Assembly: GCA_024684155.1 (NCBI GenBank) | Contig: JAIKXK010000406.1 | Span: 1-12,265, forward strand | DNA: 12,265 bases | DNA from: Lachnospiraceae bacterium | Lineage (GTDB): Bacteria > Bacillota > Clostridia > Lachnospirales > Lachnospiraceae | Reading direction: 5' to 3' | Shown: positions 1-7,356 of the stretch, piece after piece | Numbering within the stretch: position 1 is the first letter of the stretch | How the letters are laid out: every line of letters begins with the position of its first letter | Program-made: the position numbers and the translations under genes | Notes under the pieces: model-generated | The model's input: the letters and a program-made list of their open reading frames with translations, nothing else | What the model was told of the DNA's origin: nothing | Database searches by the model: none

Positions 1-1
1 C

Positions 2-802
2 CGTCCTTTTGTAACAGAGGATGAGAATATTCGTAGCAAATATCGATGTACTCTGGGAAGAGAAACCGCTATCCAGAAAATGGAGTGGACGAAAGATGGA
101 TGGCTTCGAATGGCGGATGGAGAAAAGATGGCAAAGTTATATGTGGAGGAGTCGTCTTTGCCACAGCATCCATTTCAGGCACCAGTCATAAGGGATGATT
201 TTAACGGAGAGAAACTTTTAAATTTTTATTATAGTCCTCGAATTAGTGCCAAAAGATTCTGCGATTTAAAAAGCCGAAAAGGCTGGCTTCGAATCCATGG
301 TCAGGAGGCTTTGACATCTTTAAATAAAGTCAGTTTATTATGTCGAAAATTAACCTCTGTAAACGCATCTTTTACAACGAAAATGGAATTTAAACCGAAA
401 AGTTTTCAACAGAGTGCTGGGGTTGTAATTTATTACGACAATATGAATTACACCTATTTACGAAAGTATTATAGTGAATCTTTAGGAGGAGCAGCACTTT
501 CCTTACAACAGATGGAAAATGGTCAGCGGAAGCAGTGGTTAGATGAACGGGTATTATTGGAAACTGAGGATGCCATATATTTAAAAATTGAAATTTGTGG
601 TAGAGAATGTCGATTTTTCTGGAGTATGGATAATAAGAGTTGGAAAAAGATGGGGCCTGTCATTGATACTTCAATGTATTCGGATGAATATTGTAAATAT
701 GGGGAGTTTACCGGAACGATGGTAGGCGTCTGCTGCCTGGATCGAATGAGTCATAAAGAATATGCAGATTTTGATTTTATAGAGTATAAGGAATTAGATT
801 AG
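2..802 (+). CDS. Glycoside hydrolase family 43 (beta-xylosidase/arabinofuranosidase-like), C-terminal part
   Basis: The reading frame is open from the left edge of the window, so this is the 3' part (266 residues) of a longer gene. The ATG at position 80 is internal. The first ~35 visible residues (LGRETAIQK followed by W-x-x-DGWLR-x-x-x-G) match the end of the GH43 five-bladed propeller in beta-xylosidase/alpha-arabinofuranosidase members. From about visible residue 63 (RDDF) to the end is a beta-rich domain of ~200 residues, consistent with the concanavalin-like C-terminal sandwich (GH43_C2 type) that closes the active site in these enzymes. The catalytic Asp/Glu residues lie upstream of the window. 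No signal peptide can be judged. The stop overlaps the ribosome binding site of the GH42 gene 10 bases downstream, so the two are co-transcribed. Exact substrate (xylo- or arabino-oligosaccharide) is inference. Confidence 0.88.
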   Translation, partial: RPFVTEDENIRSKYRCTLGRETAIQKMEWTKDGWLRMADGEKMAKLYVEESSLPQHPFQAPVIRDDFNGEKLLNFYYSPRISAKRFCDLKSRKGWLRIHGQEALTSLNKVSLLCRKLTSVNASFTTKMEFKPKSFQQSAGVVIYYDNMNYTYLRKYYSESLGGAALSLQQMENGQRKQWLDERVLLETEDAIYLKIEICGRECRFFWSMDNKSWKKMGPVIDTSMYSDEYCKYGEFTGTMVGVCCLDRMSHKEYADFDFIEYKELD

Positions 803-812
803 GAGAAGGTAA

Positions 813-2831
813 ATGAAAGAATTAATGTTTGGCGTGGCCTATTATCCAGAGTATGAGCATGAGTATCGTACGGATGTGGATTTTCAAATGATGAAAAAAG
901 CAGGGATGAATGTCATACGTGTGGCAGAATCTACCTGGAGTACCTGGGAAAAACAGGAAGGAGAATATGATTTTTCTATTCTTACAGATACCTTAAATAA
1001 AGCAGAAGAATATGGACTTAAGGTAATTATAGGAACCCCTACCTATGCAGTACCCTCATGGCTGGTAAAAAAAGATCCTGATGTTTTAGCAACTACGAAA
1101 AATGGAAGGGGCCTTTATGGTGCTCGTCAGATTATGGATATTGTAAATCCAACCTATTTAGAGGCAGCAGAAAAACTGATACGTAAATTAATGGAGGTAG
1201 TACAAGGGTATTCGTGTGTTATAGGATTTCAAATTGACAATGAAACAAAGCATTATGATACAGCAGGAAAGCTGGTACAGTCATTATTTAAAGATTATCT
1301 TATTGAAAAATTTGAAACGGTGGAGAAATTAAATGATGTTTTTGGATTTGCTTATTGGAGTAATTCCATAGGATCATGGGAGGATTTGCCAGATGTAAGA
1401 GGAACAATTAATGGATCCTTTGCAGCAGAGTTTGAAAGGTTTCAACGCCATCTGGCTGCGGAGTTTTTACTTTGGCAAAGAAAAATTGTTGATGAATATC
1501 GAAGAGAGGATCAATTTGTAACTCATAACCTGGATTTTTATTGGAATCAGGATGAGCTGGCTCCTTTTGGTCATTCCTATGGGGTTCAGCCAGGAATCAA
1601 TCATTACGAAGCGTCAAAAGCCATTACCTTGTTGGGATGTGATATTTATCATCCCACCCAGGACGATTTGACAGGATCAGAAATTGCTTATGATGGAGAC
1701 AGTATACGTTCCTTAAAAAATGAACAATATATGGTGTTGGAAACGCAGGCTCAGGCATTTCGCTATTGGACGCCTTATCCTGGTCAGCTTCGCCAGCAGG
1801 CTTTCTCCCACCTGGCCAGCGGCGCCTGTGGAGTGGAGTACTGGCATTGGCATAGTATTCATAATAGTTTTGAAACCTTTTGGAAGGGTATTCTTAGTCA
1901 TGATATGGAAGAAAATGAAGTCTATAGAGAATCGACTACAATTGGAGCAGATTTTCAAACATTATCTCCTTATCTTTTGGGTGCTAAAAAGGAAAATAAG
2001 GTTGCTCTTGTAGTGGATAATCTTAGTCAAACAGCATTAAAATACTTTCCCATTGGGGACGAAGAAAATCTTCCTGGTGCAGAAAGTCTAAGTTATAACC
2101 AGGTGGTGCGTCTATACTACGATGCTCTATATGAGCAGAATATAGAGTGTGATGTAATCGATGTAATGGCCTTAAAAGATCGAATTTTCAATTATAAAAT
2201 GATTGTAACTCCGGTTTTATACTGCGCATCAGATGAGACCATTTCCCTTTTAAAATCTTTTGTAGAACAGGGTGGTGTATTAGTTTCCACATTTAAATCG
2301 TTTTTTACAGATGAATTAGTACAGGTCCGGGCAAAAAGACAACCCTATGGGTTAACAGATGTATTTGGTATGTATTATCAGCAGTTTACCCGACCTGGAA
2401 AAACAAAGTTATTAGGAAAAGAAGTATCAGTTTGGCAGGAGTTATTAATTCCAGATTCATCGACAAAAACCATTCCTTATGAACACAAATATTGGAGAAA
2501 ATATGCTGGGATAACCTCACATAAATACAAAGCAGGATACGGAATATACATTGGATGTCACTGTGATAAATCCATAGTAAAAGAACAGTTAAAAAAGGCT
2601 TGTGATAAAGCTGGCATTCAACAGGTCAACGAAGCGTTTCCAATTATTATTCGAAGCCTTATAACAGCAAAGAAAGAAACAATTCATTTCCTATTTAATT
2701 ATAGTGAAGAGGAAAATAAACTTTTTTGTCCTTATGAAAGAGTAACAGATCTTCTGACTGGAAATGTTTATAGAAAACAAGAGATAATATCTTTAAAAGA
2801 TTGGGATACTTTCATTTTATTAGAAGAGTAA
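813..2831 (+). CDS. Glycoside hydrolase family 42 beta-galactosidase
   Basis: A 672-residue protein, normal for GH42. The N-terminal TIM barrel (about 1-385) begins with GVAYYPE and carries the paired catalytic glutamates: acid/base E144 in QIDNE and probable nucleophile E310 in MVLETQ, followed by the W-x-P-x-x-PGQLR and GVEYWHW segments typical of the family. Residues ~390-600 fit the flavodoxin-like GH42 trimerisation domain and ~610-672 the small C-terminal beta domain. No signal peptide is seen, so it should act in the cytoplasm on imported beta-galactosides or arabinogalacto-oligosaccharides. The four-cysteine zinc cluster known from some thermophilic GH42 enzymes is not seen after the acid/base. 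The start is supported by AGGAGAAGG at 801-809, which overlaps the upstream stop. It is the second gene of a glycosidase operon with the GH43 gene. The linkage specificity (beta-galactosidase versus alpha-L-arabinopyranosidase) cannot be told from sequence. Confidence 0.93.
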   Translation: MKELMFGVAYYPEYEHEYRTDVDFQMMKKAGMNVIRVAESTWSTWEKQEGEYDFSILTDTLNKAEEYGLKVIIGTPTYAVPSWLVKKDPDVLATTKNGRGLYGARQIMDIVNPTYLEAAEKLIRKLMEVVQGYSCVIGFQIDNETKHYDTAGKLVQSLFKDYLIEKFETVEKLNDVFGFAYWSNSIGSWEDLPDVRGTINGSFAAEFERFQRHLAAEFLLWQRKIVDEYRREDQFVTHNLDFYWNQDELAPFGHSYGVQPGINHYEASKAITLLGCDIYHPTQDDLTGSEIAYDGDSIRSLKNEQYMVLETQAQAFRYWTPYPGQLRQQAFSHLASGACGVEYWHWHSIHNSFETFWKGILSHDMEENEVYRESTTIGADFQTLSPYLLGAKKENKVALVVDNLSQTALKYFPIGDEENLPGAESLSYNQVVRLYYDALYEQNIECDVIDVMALKDRIFNYKMIVTPVLYCASDETISLLKSFVEQGGVLVSTFKSFFTDELVQVRAKRQPYGLTDVFGMYYQQFTRPGKTKLLGKEVSVWQELLIPDSSTKTIPYEHKYWRKYAGITSHKYKAGYGIYIGCHCDKSIVKEQLKKACDKAGIQQVNEAFPIIIRSLITAKKETIHFLFNYSEEENKLFCPYERVTDLLTGNVYRKQEIISLKDWDTFILLEE

Positions 2832-2878
2832 GAAAAGATATTCTTTAGAATAATCTATGCTATTTTTTCTTATGAATT

Positions 2879-2889
2879 TGGTATAGAAT
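2879..2889 (+). promoter_or_regulatory. Possible extended -10 promoter for the DUF815 gene
   Basis: TG at 2879-2880, one base, then TATAGAAT at 2882-2889, giving either an extended -10 (TGgTATAGA) or a TAGAAT -10 box. No good -35 box lies 16-18 bases upstream. It sits about 33 bases before the ATG at 2922, which has an ideal AAGGAGG site (2909-2915). The 90-base gap after the GH42 stop suggests separate transcription, but read-through from the glycosidase operon is not excluded, because no convincing terminator lies between. Confidence 0.35.
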
Positions 2890-2921
2890 GGTAGGAAAGA
2901 TTACTCTAAGGAGGCAGTGCC

Positions 2922-4232
2922 ATGTACCGAGAACTATCAAATTTATTAATGTATGGAAGTTTAGATGAAGATAGTATTCTATATAAAGTTGGAGAAATCA
3001 CCCGGGAATATGAAGCAGGAAATTATGATGAAACGGATTTAAAAAGAAAGATTAAAGAGCAGTTAAAAAGACTCTTAGCCCTTGCTACAGAGTATGGTTT
3101 TGATAAAAATCTTTGGCATAATTACATTGCTTTTTTTGTTATGACAAATGAGAATCCTTTTTCTCTTACCTGTGAAAAGAATAAGATTACCAAAGGTACA
3201 GTAACTCAAATCGTACAGGAGGATTTTTCTACTATTCGAAGAATCTTTTTCTATGATTTTAGTGAGATGGAAAAGGATTTAGGTATCAACAGTTTTTCTT
3301 TGATTTCTAATTACCAGGCTGTAGAAAAAAATAAAAGCATCTATAACTGGAATGTTAGCAACAAAGTGCAGAAGCTTTCCATAGAACTAGAAGAAGCAGA
3401 AGATGACAAGGAATTCTATGAGAGAATTATAGAATTTTACAGTGCCTATGGCGTGGGATTATTTGGCTTAAATAAGGCCTTTCGTATTGAGGAAAATCCT
3501 CTTGGAGGAATTTCCTTTAATGCCATTAACAACATGGATCAGGTGGTATTAGATGATTTGGTAGGTTATGAGCTGCAAAAGAAGGCTTTGGTAGAAAATA
3601 CAGAAGCCTTTGTGAAAGGCTGTAAGGCCAACAATGTATTACTTTACGGGGATAGCGGTACAGGTAAGTCTACAAGTATTAAAGCCATTGTAAACCAGTA
3701 CTATGACAGCGGCCTACGTATGATCGAAATATATAAACATCAGTTTAAACATTTAGCTTCTATTATTTCTACCATTAAGAATCGAAACTATAAATTTATT
3801 ATTTATATGGATGATTTGTCTTTCGAAGAAAATGAGATTGAATACAAATTCTTAAAGGCTGTAATCGAAGGTGGCGTGGAAACAAAGCCAGATAATATTT
3901 TAATTTATGCAACTTCTAATCGAAGACATTTGATTAAAGAAAGCTGGAATGATAAAGATGATCATACCAATCAGGATGATATTCACCATTCCGATACCGT
4001 GGAAGAAAAATTATCTTTGGTACATCGCTTTGGTGTTACTATTGGTTACTCAAAGCCAATGCCAAAAGAGTACTTTAACATTGTACTTACCCTTGCAAAA
4101 AGAGCAGGCATCGAAATGGATGAAGAGGAATTAAAACTAGAGGCCAATCGCTGGGAAATGTCTCATGGAGGAATTTCTGGAAGAACGGCGCAACAGTTTA
4201 TTAATCATCTTATGTACCAGCAAAGTAAATAG
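2922..4232 (+). CDS. DUF815 family AAA+ ATPase
   Basis: A 436-residue protein matching the DUF815 (PF05673) P-loop ATPase family. The N-terminal ~205 residues are a poorly conserved helical region. The ATPase core follows: Walker A GDSGTGKS at 243-250, Walker B YMDDLSFE at 295-302, a sensor-1-like stretch YATSNRRHLI at 329-338, and the family segment EEKLSLVHRFG at 361-371. All nucleotide-binding residues look intact. No signal peptide or membrane helix is visible, so it should be cytoplasmic. The start has an AAGGAGG site 6 bases upstream. It is a single-gene unit, ending at a strong terminator and not obviously tied to either neighbour. The biological role of DUF815 proteins is not established; a remodelling or chaperone role is inferred from the AAA+ fold only. 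Confidence 0.92.
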   Translation: MYRELSNLLMYGSLDEDSILYKVGEITREYEAGNYDETDLKRKIKEQLKRLLALATEYGFDKNLWHNYIAFFVMTNENPFSLTCEKNKITKGTVTQIVQEDFSTIRRIFFYDFSEMEKDLGINSFSLISNYQAVEKNKSIYNWNVSNKVQKLSIELEEAEDDKEFYERIIEFYSAYGVGLFGLNKAFRIEENPLGGISFNAINNMDQVVLDDLVGYELQKKALVENTEAFVKGCKANNVLLYGDSGTGKSTSIKAIVNQYYDSGLRMIEIYKHQFKHLASIISTIKNRNYKFIIYMDDLSFEENEIEYKFLKAVIEGGVETKPDNILIYATSNRRHLIKESWNDKDDHTNQDDIHHSDTVEEKLSLVHRFGVTIGYSKPMPKEYFNIVLTLAKRAGIEMDEEELKLEANRWEMSHGGISGRTAQQFINHLMYQQSK

Positions 4233-4239
4233 TTTAATG

Positions 4240-4267
4240 TAAGAGCCCTTTGGGGCTCTTATTTTTT
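4240..4267 (+). terminator. Rho-independent terminator after the DUF815 gene
   Basis: A 9-base-pair stem, TAAGAGCCC (4240-4248) with GGGCTCTTA (4253-4261), a TTTG loop and a run of six T. It starts 7 bases after the stop codon. Base pairing is perfect, so this is a clear intrinsic terminator that separates the ATPase gene from the downstream lipoprotein gene. Confidence 0.95.
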
Positions 4268-4302
4268 GGTAGCATTCATTACGGAAATTTTGTATGATGA
4301 GT

Positions 4303-4331
4303 TTGTGAGAGATTGTGATAAATGTTATATG
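4303..4331 (+). promoter_or_regulatory. Possible sigma-A promoter for the LprI-like lipoprotein gene
   Basis: TTGTGA at 4303-4308 (4 of 6 against TTGACA), a 17-base spacer, and TATATG at 4326-4331 preceded by TG at 4323-4324, giving an extended -10. The -10 ends about 41 bases before the ATG. It lies just after the preceding terminator, where a promoter is needed. The individual boxes are imperfect. Confidence 0.4.
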
Positions 4332-4372
4332 AATTTACAGGAAAATGGTTTGTGGATTGAGAGGAGCATTTC

Positions 4373-5311
4373 ATGAAAAAGAGAATAATGATTGCACTTA
4401 TGATGGGACTAATCGTTATGGTGACCGGATGCAGCAAAGATGCTGAAACTACTAGTGATACGACAGATAATACAGAAGTAGTAGAAACAGAAGATGAGAG
4501 TACTTCCGAAGAAATAAATGAAGCTACGGATGCGTCAGCAGAAACAGAAGTGACTTCTGAAGAGGAAGAAGCTGCCTGGATGGACTATTCAAATACCATT
4601 GCAACAGAAGTAGAAACTATTACTTCATCAGCTACAACGGTCCAGGATGAAATGAGCCAGGTAGAAACATTAGTAGAAAAATATGATGCACTTACCGATG
4701 CTGATATTTCGCAGATTGCTATGAATCAGGCTTCTCAGTGGCCAGCGACTGTATGGGATACAGAATTAAACAGTCTTTGGACTAGAATGAGTGAGAGCCT
4801 TGATGATACGACAAAAGAATCTGTGGAGACAGGGTTAACGCAATGGAAGGCAATGAAAGAAGATGCCATTGTTTGCGCTATAGGCTCTGAAAAGGATGGG
4901 GGTTCTATTTATGGAATGTCTTATCAACAGCAATTAGCGGACATGACAAGAAGAAAAGTTTATTCCCTTGCAAATATCTATGCAACTTCTAAAGGTGAAG
5001 AGTTTACCATGCCAGAAGCATCTGTTTATGCGATATATGTAAATACAGAGGATACATCTGAGATTTATGATAGTTTAGCTATAACAGAAAGTTATGAAGG
5101 TAGTGCGGTGGCAAATATATCTTTATATCGAACCACAACTTTAACGGGAAGCGTAACAGAAAATGGTGATGGCCTTTCCTTTGTTTCAGAAGAAGGAGAT
5201 GTAGAAGGTACCATTACTTACGGATGGGAAGGTGCTACATTAACTATCGATAAAAGTGGAAACAGTTTAGTGGAAGCAGGACAAAGTTATAGTTTTCCTC
5301 TGGTATTCTAA
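4373..5311 (+). CDS. Secreted lipoprotein with LprI-like segment
   Basis: A 312-residue protein. The N-terminus is a lipoprotein signal (MKKR, hydrophobic core, lipobox VTGC), so C20 should be lipidated and the protein anchored on the outer face of the membrane. Residues ~21-68 are an acidic Thr/Ser/Glu-rich linker. Residues ~118-205 resemble the LprI/DUF1311 lysozyme-inhibitor-like family: spaced W residues, LNSLW-x-x-M, Q-W-x-x-x-K-x-x-A, a GGS turn and an MTRRKVYSLANIY helix. The usual cysteine pair is reduced to a single C168 in the mature chain besides the lipid Cys. Residues ~215-312 look like a beta-rich domain rich in Thr and Gly. GAGGAG at 4361-4366 supports the start. It is a single-gene unit between two terminators, directly upstream of the pst operon. 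The LprI assignment is by eye and moderate; a lysozyme-inhibitor function is not demonstrated. Confidence 0.8.
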   Translation: MKKRIMIALMMGLIVMVTGCSKDAETTSDTTDNTEVVETEDESTSEEINEATDASAETEVTSEEEEAAWMDYSNTIATEVETITSSATTVQDEMSQVETLVEKYDALTDADISQIAMNQASQWPATVWDTELNSLWTRMSESLDDTTKESVETGLTQWKAMKEDAIVCAIGSEKDGGSIYGMSYQQQLADMTRRKVYSLANIYATSKGEEFTMPEASVYAIYVNTEDTSEIYDSLAITESYEGSAVANISLYRTTTLTGSVTENGDGLSFVSEEGDVEGTITYGWEGATLTIDKSGNSLVEAGQSYSFPLVF

Positions 5312-5356
5312 GTAAATTAAAATAAAGTAATTTTACATAATGAAGAGGCGAAAAGA

Positions 5357-5398
5357 AGCTCTCTTTACCGAAAAGTATTGGTAAGGAGGGCTTTTTTT
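5357..5398 (+). terminator. Rho-independent terminator after the lipoprotein gene
   Basis: A 13-base-pair stem with two G-U pairs, AGCTCTCTTTACC (5357-5369) with GGTAAGGAGGGCT (5380-5392), a 10-base loop, and seven T at 5392-5398. It lies 45 bases after the stop and ends 23 bases before the first Pho-box repeat, so it insulates the pst promoter from upstream transcription. Confidence 0.93.
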
Positions 5399-5421
5399 GT
5401 GTGGAAAATAAAAAACATAGT

Positions 5422-5462
5422 TTTTACAGACCTTTTACAAAAGTTAGATTTTGGATTTTACG
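5422..5462 (+). promoter_or_regulatory. Pho box (PhoB/PhoP binding site) of the pst operon
   Basis: Four 7-base direct repeats occur at an exact 11-base period: TTTTACA at 5422-5428, TTTTACA at 5433-5439, TTAGATT at 5444-5450 and ATTTTAC at 5455-5461 (third degenerate, fourth shifted by one base). Eleven-base-period repeats of this kind are the established binding pattern of PhoB and PhoP response regulators. The array ends 9-10 bases before a TAGAAT -10 box and takes the place of a -35 element, as at activated Pho promoters. The regulator itself is not encoded in the window. Confidence 0.75.
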
Positions 5463-5471
5463 TAACCTTCC

Positions 5472-5477
5472 TAGAAT
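5472..5477 (+). promoter_or_regulatory. -10 box of the pst operon promoter
   Basis: TAGAAT (5 of 6 against TATAAT), placed 9-10 bases after the Pho-box array with no TTGACA-like -35, as expected of an activator-dependent promoter. A start near 5484 would give a leader of about 55 bases before the pstS ATG. AATAAT at 5475-5480 is an alternative -10. Confidence 0.6.
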
Positions 5478-5538
5478 AATAATTGTCATCGCGAGGTCAG
5501 AAAAATTTTAGAAGAGTGAACATTAGGAGGTTCAAGAA

Positions 5539-6435
5539 ATGAAGAATAATTTAGTGAAAAAATTAGCTGTAGGTATGACGGCATTGATGATATGTACAAG
5601 TTTTGCAGGATGTGGAAGTACAGATAGTGCTGCTTCAGATGATACTTCAAGCGAAACTACCGAAACAACTGAGACAGAAACAGAAGAGTCTGATGATCTT
5701 TCTGGAAACATTTCTTTAGCAGGAAGTACTTCTATGGAAAAACTATGTGAGGCATTAAGTGAAGGTTTTATGGCAAAGTATCCTGGAATTAACGTTTCTG
5801 TTGAATATACCGGATCAAGTGCAGGAATTGAATCCTTATCAGCAGGAAGCGTAGATATTGGTAATGCTTCCCGTAATCTTAAGGATGAAGAAAAAACAGG
5901 GGGAGCTACAGAAAATATCGTAGCAATTGATGGTATTGCTCTTATTACAGATACAGAAAATACAGTAACAAACCTAACTACAGAGCAGTTAGTTTCTATC
6001 TACACTGGTGAAACAACAAACTGGAGTGAACTTGGGGGAGCGGATGAAGCCATCGTTGTAATCGGTCGTGAAGCAGGTTCTGGTACAAGAGGAGCTTTTG
6101 AAGAATTACTTGAAATTGAAGATGCTTGTACTTATGCTCAGGAATTAGACTCTACTGGTGCTGTACTTGCGAAGGTTGCATCTACTCCAGGGGCAATTGG
6201 CTACGTATCCTTAGATGCGATTGATGATACTGTAACAAGTATGTCTTTAAATGATGTAGCTGCTACAGAAGATACAATCAAGGCTGGCGATTATCAGCTT
6301 TCTCGTCCATTCGTAATGGCTACTATGGGAGAAGTGACAGAACAAAGTGAACTTGTACAGACATGGTTTGATTACATCAATTCAGAAGAAGGACAGCAAA
6401 TCGTATCTGGAGTTGGCTTAATTCTTCCAGAATAA
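5539..6435 (+). CDS. pstS: Phosphate ABC transporter substrate-binding lipoprotein PstS
   Basis: A 298-residue extracellular phosphate-binding lipoprotein. A signal peptide ends in the lipobox FAGC, lipidated at C25, followed by an acidic Thr/Glu linker (~27-53). The periplasmic-binding-protein fold begins at residue ~56. Phosphate-contact motifs are visible: AGSTSM at 61-66, the VDIGNASR stretch at 105-112, and SGTRGAFEEL at 181-190. The C-terminus ends with the NSEEGQQIV helix and a GVGLILPE tail usual in PstS. TAGGAGG at 5524-5530 marks the start. It is the first gene of pstSCAB-phoU, behind a Pho box, so it should be induced by phosphate starvation. It delivers bound phosphate to PstC/PstA. 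The length and residues are those of an intact protein. Confidence 0.97.
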   Translation: MKNNLVKKLAVGMTALMICTSFAGCGSTDSAASDDTSSETTETTETETEESDDLSGNISLAGSTSMEKLCEALSEGFMAKYPGINVSVEYTGSSAGIESLSAGSVDIGNASRNLKDEEKTGGATENIVAIDGIALITDTENTVTNLTTEQLVSIYTGETTNWSELGGADEAIVVIGREAGSGTRGAFEELLEIEDACTYAQELDSTGAVLAKVASTPGAIGYVSLDAIDDTVTSMSLNDVAATEDTIKAGDYQLSRPFVMATMGEVTEQSELVQTWFDYINSEEGQQIVSGVGLILPE

Positions 6436-6447
6436 GAAAGGAACGTT

Positions 6448-7356
6448 ATGAATAACAAAGCAAAGAATAATGTTGTAGAGTTAGTAACAGAGTATTTGTT
6501 TACAATTTGTGCGGTGATAGCAATCTTTGCAGTTTGTTCCATAACAGTATATATGATTTTAAAGGGCACCCCGGCATTTCACAGTGTCGGAGTGCTCGAC
6601 TTGTTGTTTGGAACAACCTGGAAACCAACGGCAGCTGAACCTGAATTTGGAATTTTTTTCATTATACTGACATCTATCTTTGGTACCACTATCAGTGTAT
6701 TAGTTGGTGTACCCATTGGGCTTTTAACGGCTGTATTTTTAACTGAGGTAGCGAATAAAAAAATAGCGAATGTTGTCCAGCCTATGGTGGAACTTTTAGC
6801 TGCCATTCCATCTGTTATTTATGGTCTTTTGGGACTTATGCTATTAAATCCACTGATGTATCAATTAGAGAAGAAAATATATGCAGATTCCACGACGCAT
6901 CAGTTTACTGGGGGATCTAATATGATTTCTGCTGTAATTGTACTAATTATTATGATTTTACCAACGGTGGTAAATATTAGTGCTTCATCTATAAAGGCAG
7001 TGTCTAAAGATCTTCGTGCCGCATCACTGGCACTTGGAGCAAGTAAAATACAGACTATTTTTCACGTAACAATCCCTGCGGCAAAATCTGGAATTATGAC
7101 TGGTGTGGTTTTAGGAATTGGTAGAGCTTTAGGAGAAGCAATGGCAATTAATATGGTGGCAGGGGGATCTGTAAATCTTCCACTTCCATTTAATTCAGTG
7201 CGGTTTTTAACAACACAGTTAGTAAGCGAGATGGGATACGCTCAAGGTGTTCACAGAGAAGTTCTTTTTGCAGTGGGGTTAGTATTATACATATTTATTA
7301 TGCTGGTGAATTTAGTGTTACAGAAGATGAGAAAGGAGGCTTCAATAGATGGATAG
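6448..7356 (+). CDS. pstC: Phosphate ABC transporter permease PstC
   Basis: A 302-residue inner permease subunit. The N-terminal helix (~14-38) is followed by an extracellular loop containing the family stretch FGTTWKP (54-60). Further helices lie at about 68-100, 112-134, 158-180, 213-235 and 272-292, six in all. The cytoplasmic coupling loop (EAA-type) with LRAASLALGASK-x-x-T and IPAA lies at 189-212, and GRALGEAMAI follows at 225-234. It pairs with PstA to form the phosphate channel and contacts PstB through the coupling loop. It starts 12 bases after pstS with AAGAAAGGAA as binding site, and its last 8 bases overlap pstA. Confidence 0.96.
   Translation: MNNKAKNNVVELVTEYLFTICAVIAIFAVCSITVYMILKGTPAFHSVGVLDLLFGTTWKPTAAEPEFGIFFIILTSIFGTTISVLVGVPIGLLTAVFLTEVANKKIANVVQPMVELLAAIPSVIYGLLGLMLLNPLMYQLEKKIYADSTTHQFTGGSNMISAVIVLIIMILPTVVNISASSIKAVSKDLRAASLALGASKIQTIFHVTIPAAKSGIMTGVVLGIGRALGEAMAINMVAGGSVNLPLPFNSVRFLTTQLVSEMGYAQGVHREVLFAVGLVLYIFIMLVNLVLQKMRKEASIDG

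Noticed and set aside
80..802. The ATG at 80 as a true start of a separate 240-residue protein.
   Set aside because: The frame is open to the left edge and the upstream residues (LGRETAIQK) continue the GH43 pattern without a break, and no binding site precedes the ATG.
1713..1958. Minus-strand open frame inside the GH42 gene.
   Set aside because: It is a shadow of the GH42 coding region, with no ribosome binding site and no recognisable protein pattern.
2830..2871. An 11-base inverted repeat (AAGAAAAGATA with TATTTTTTCTT, one G-U pair) after the GH42 stop, as a terminator.
   Set aside because: The stem is almost all A-T, the loop is 20 bases and no T run follows, so it is too weak to call; it may arise from AT-rich composition.
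4440..4580. Tandem repeat array in the lipoprotein gene (repeated GAAACAGAAG-like units).
   Set aside because: Only loosely repetitive; it encodes an acidic Thr/Glu linker common in secreted proteins of these bacteria and has no fixed period.
5478..5538. A riboswitch or structured leader upstream of pstS.
   Set aside because: The expected leader is only about 55 bases, with no convincing stem beyond a 6-base TCGCGA palindrome; regulation is explained by the Pho box.
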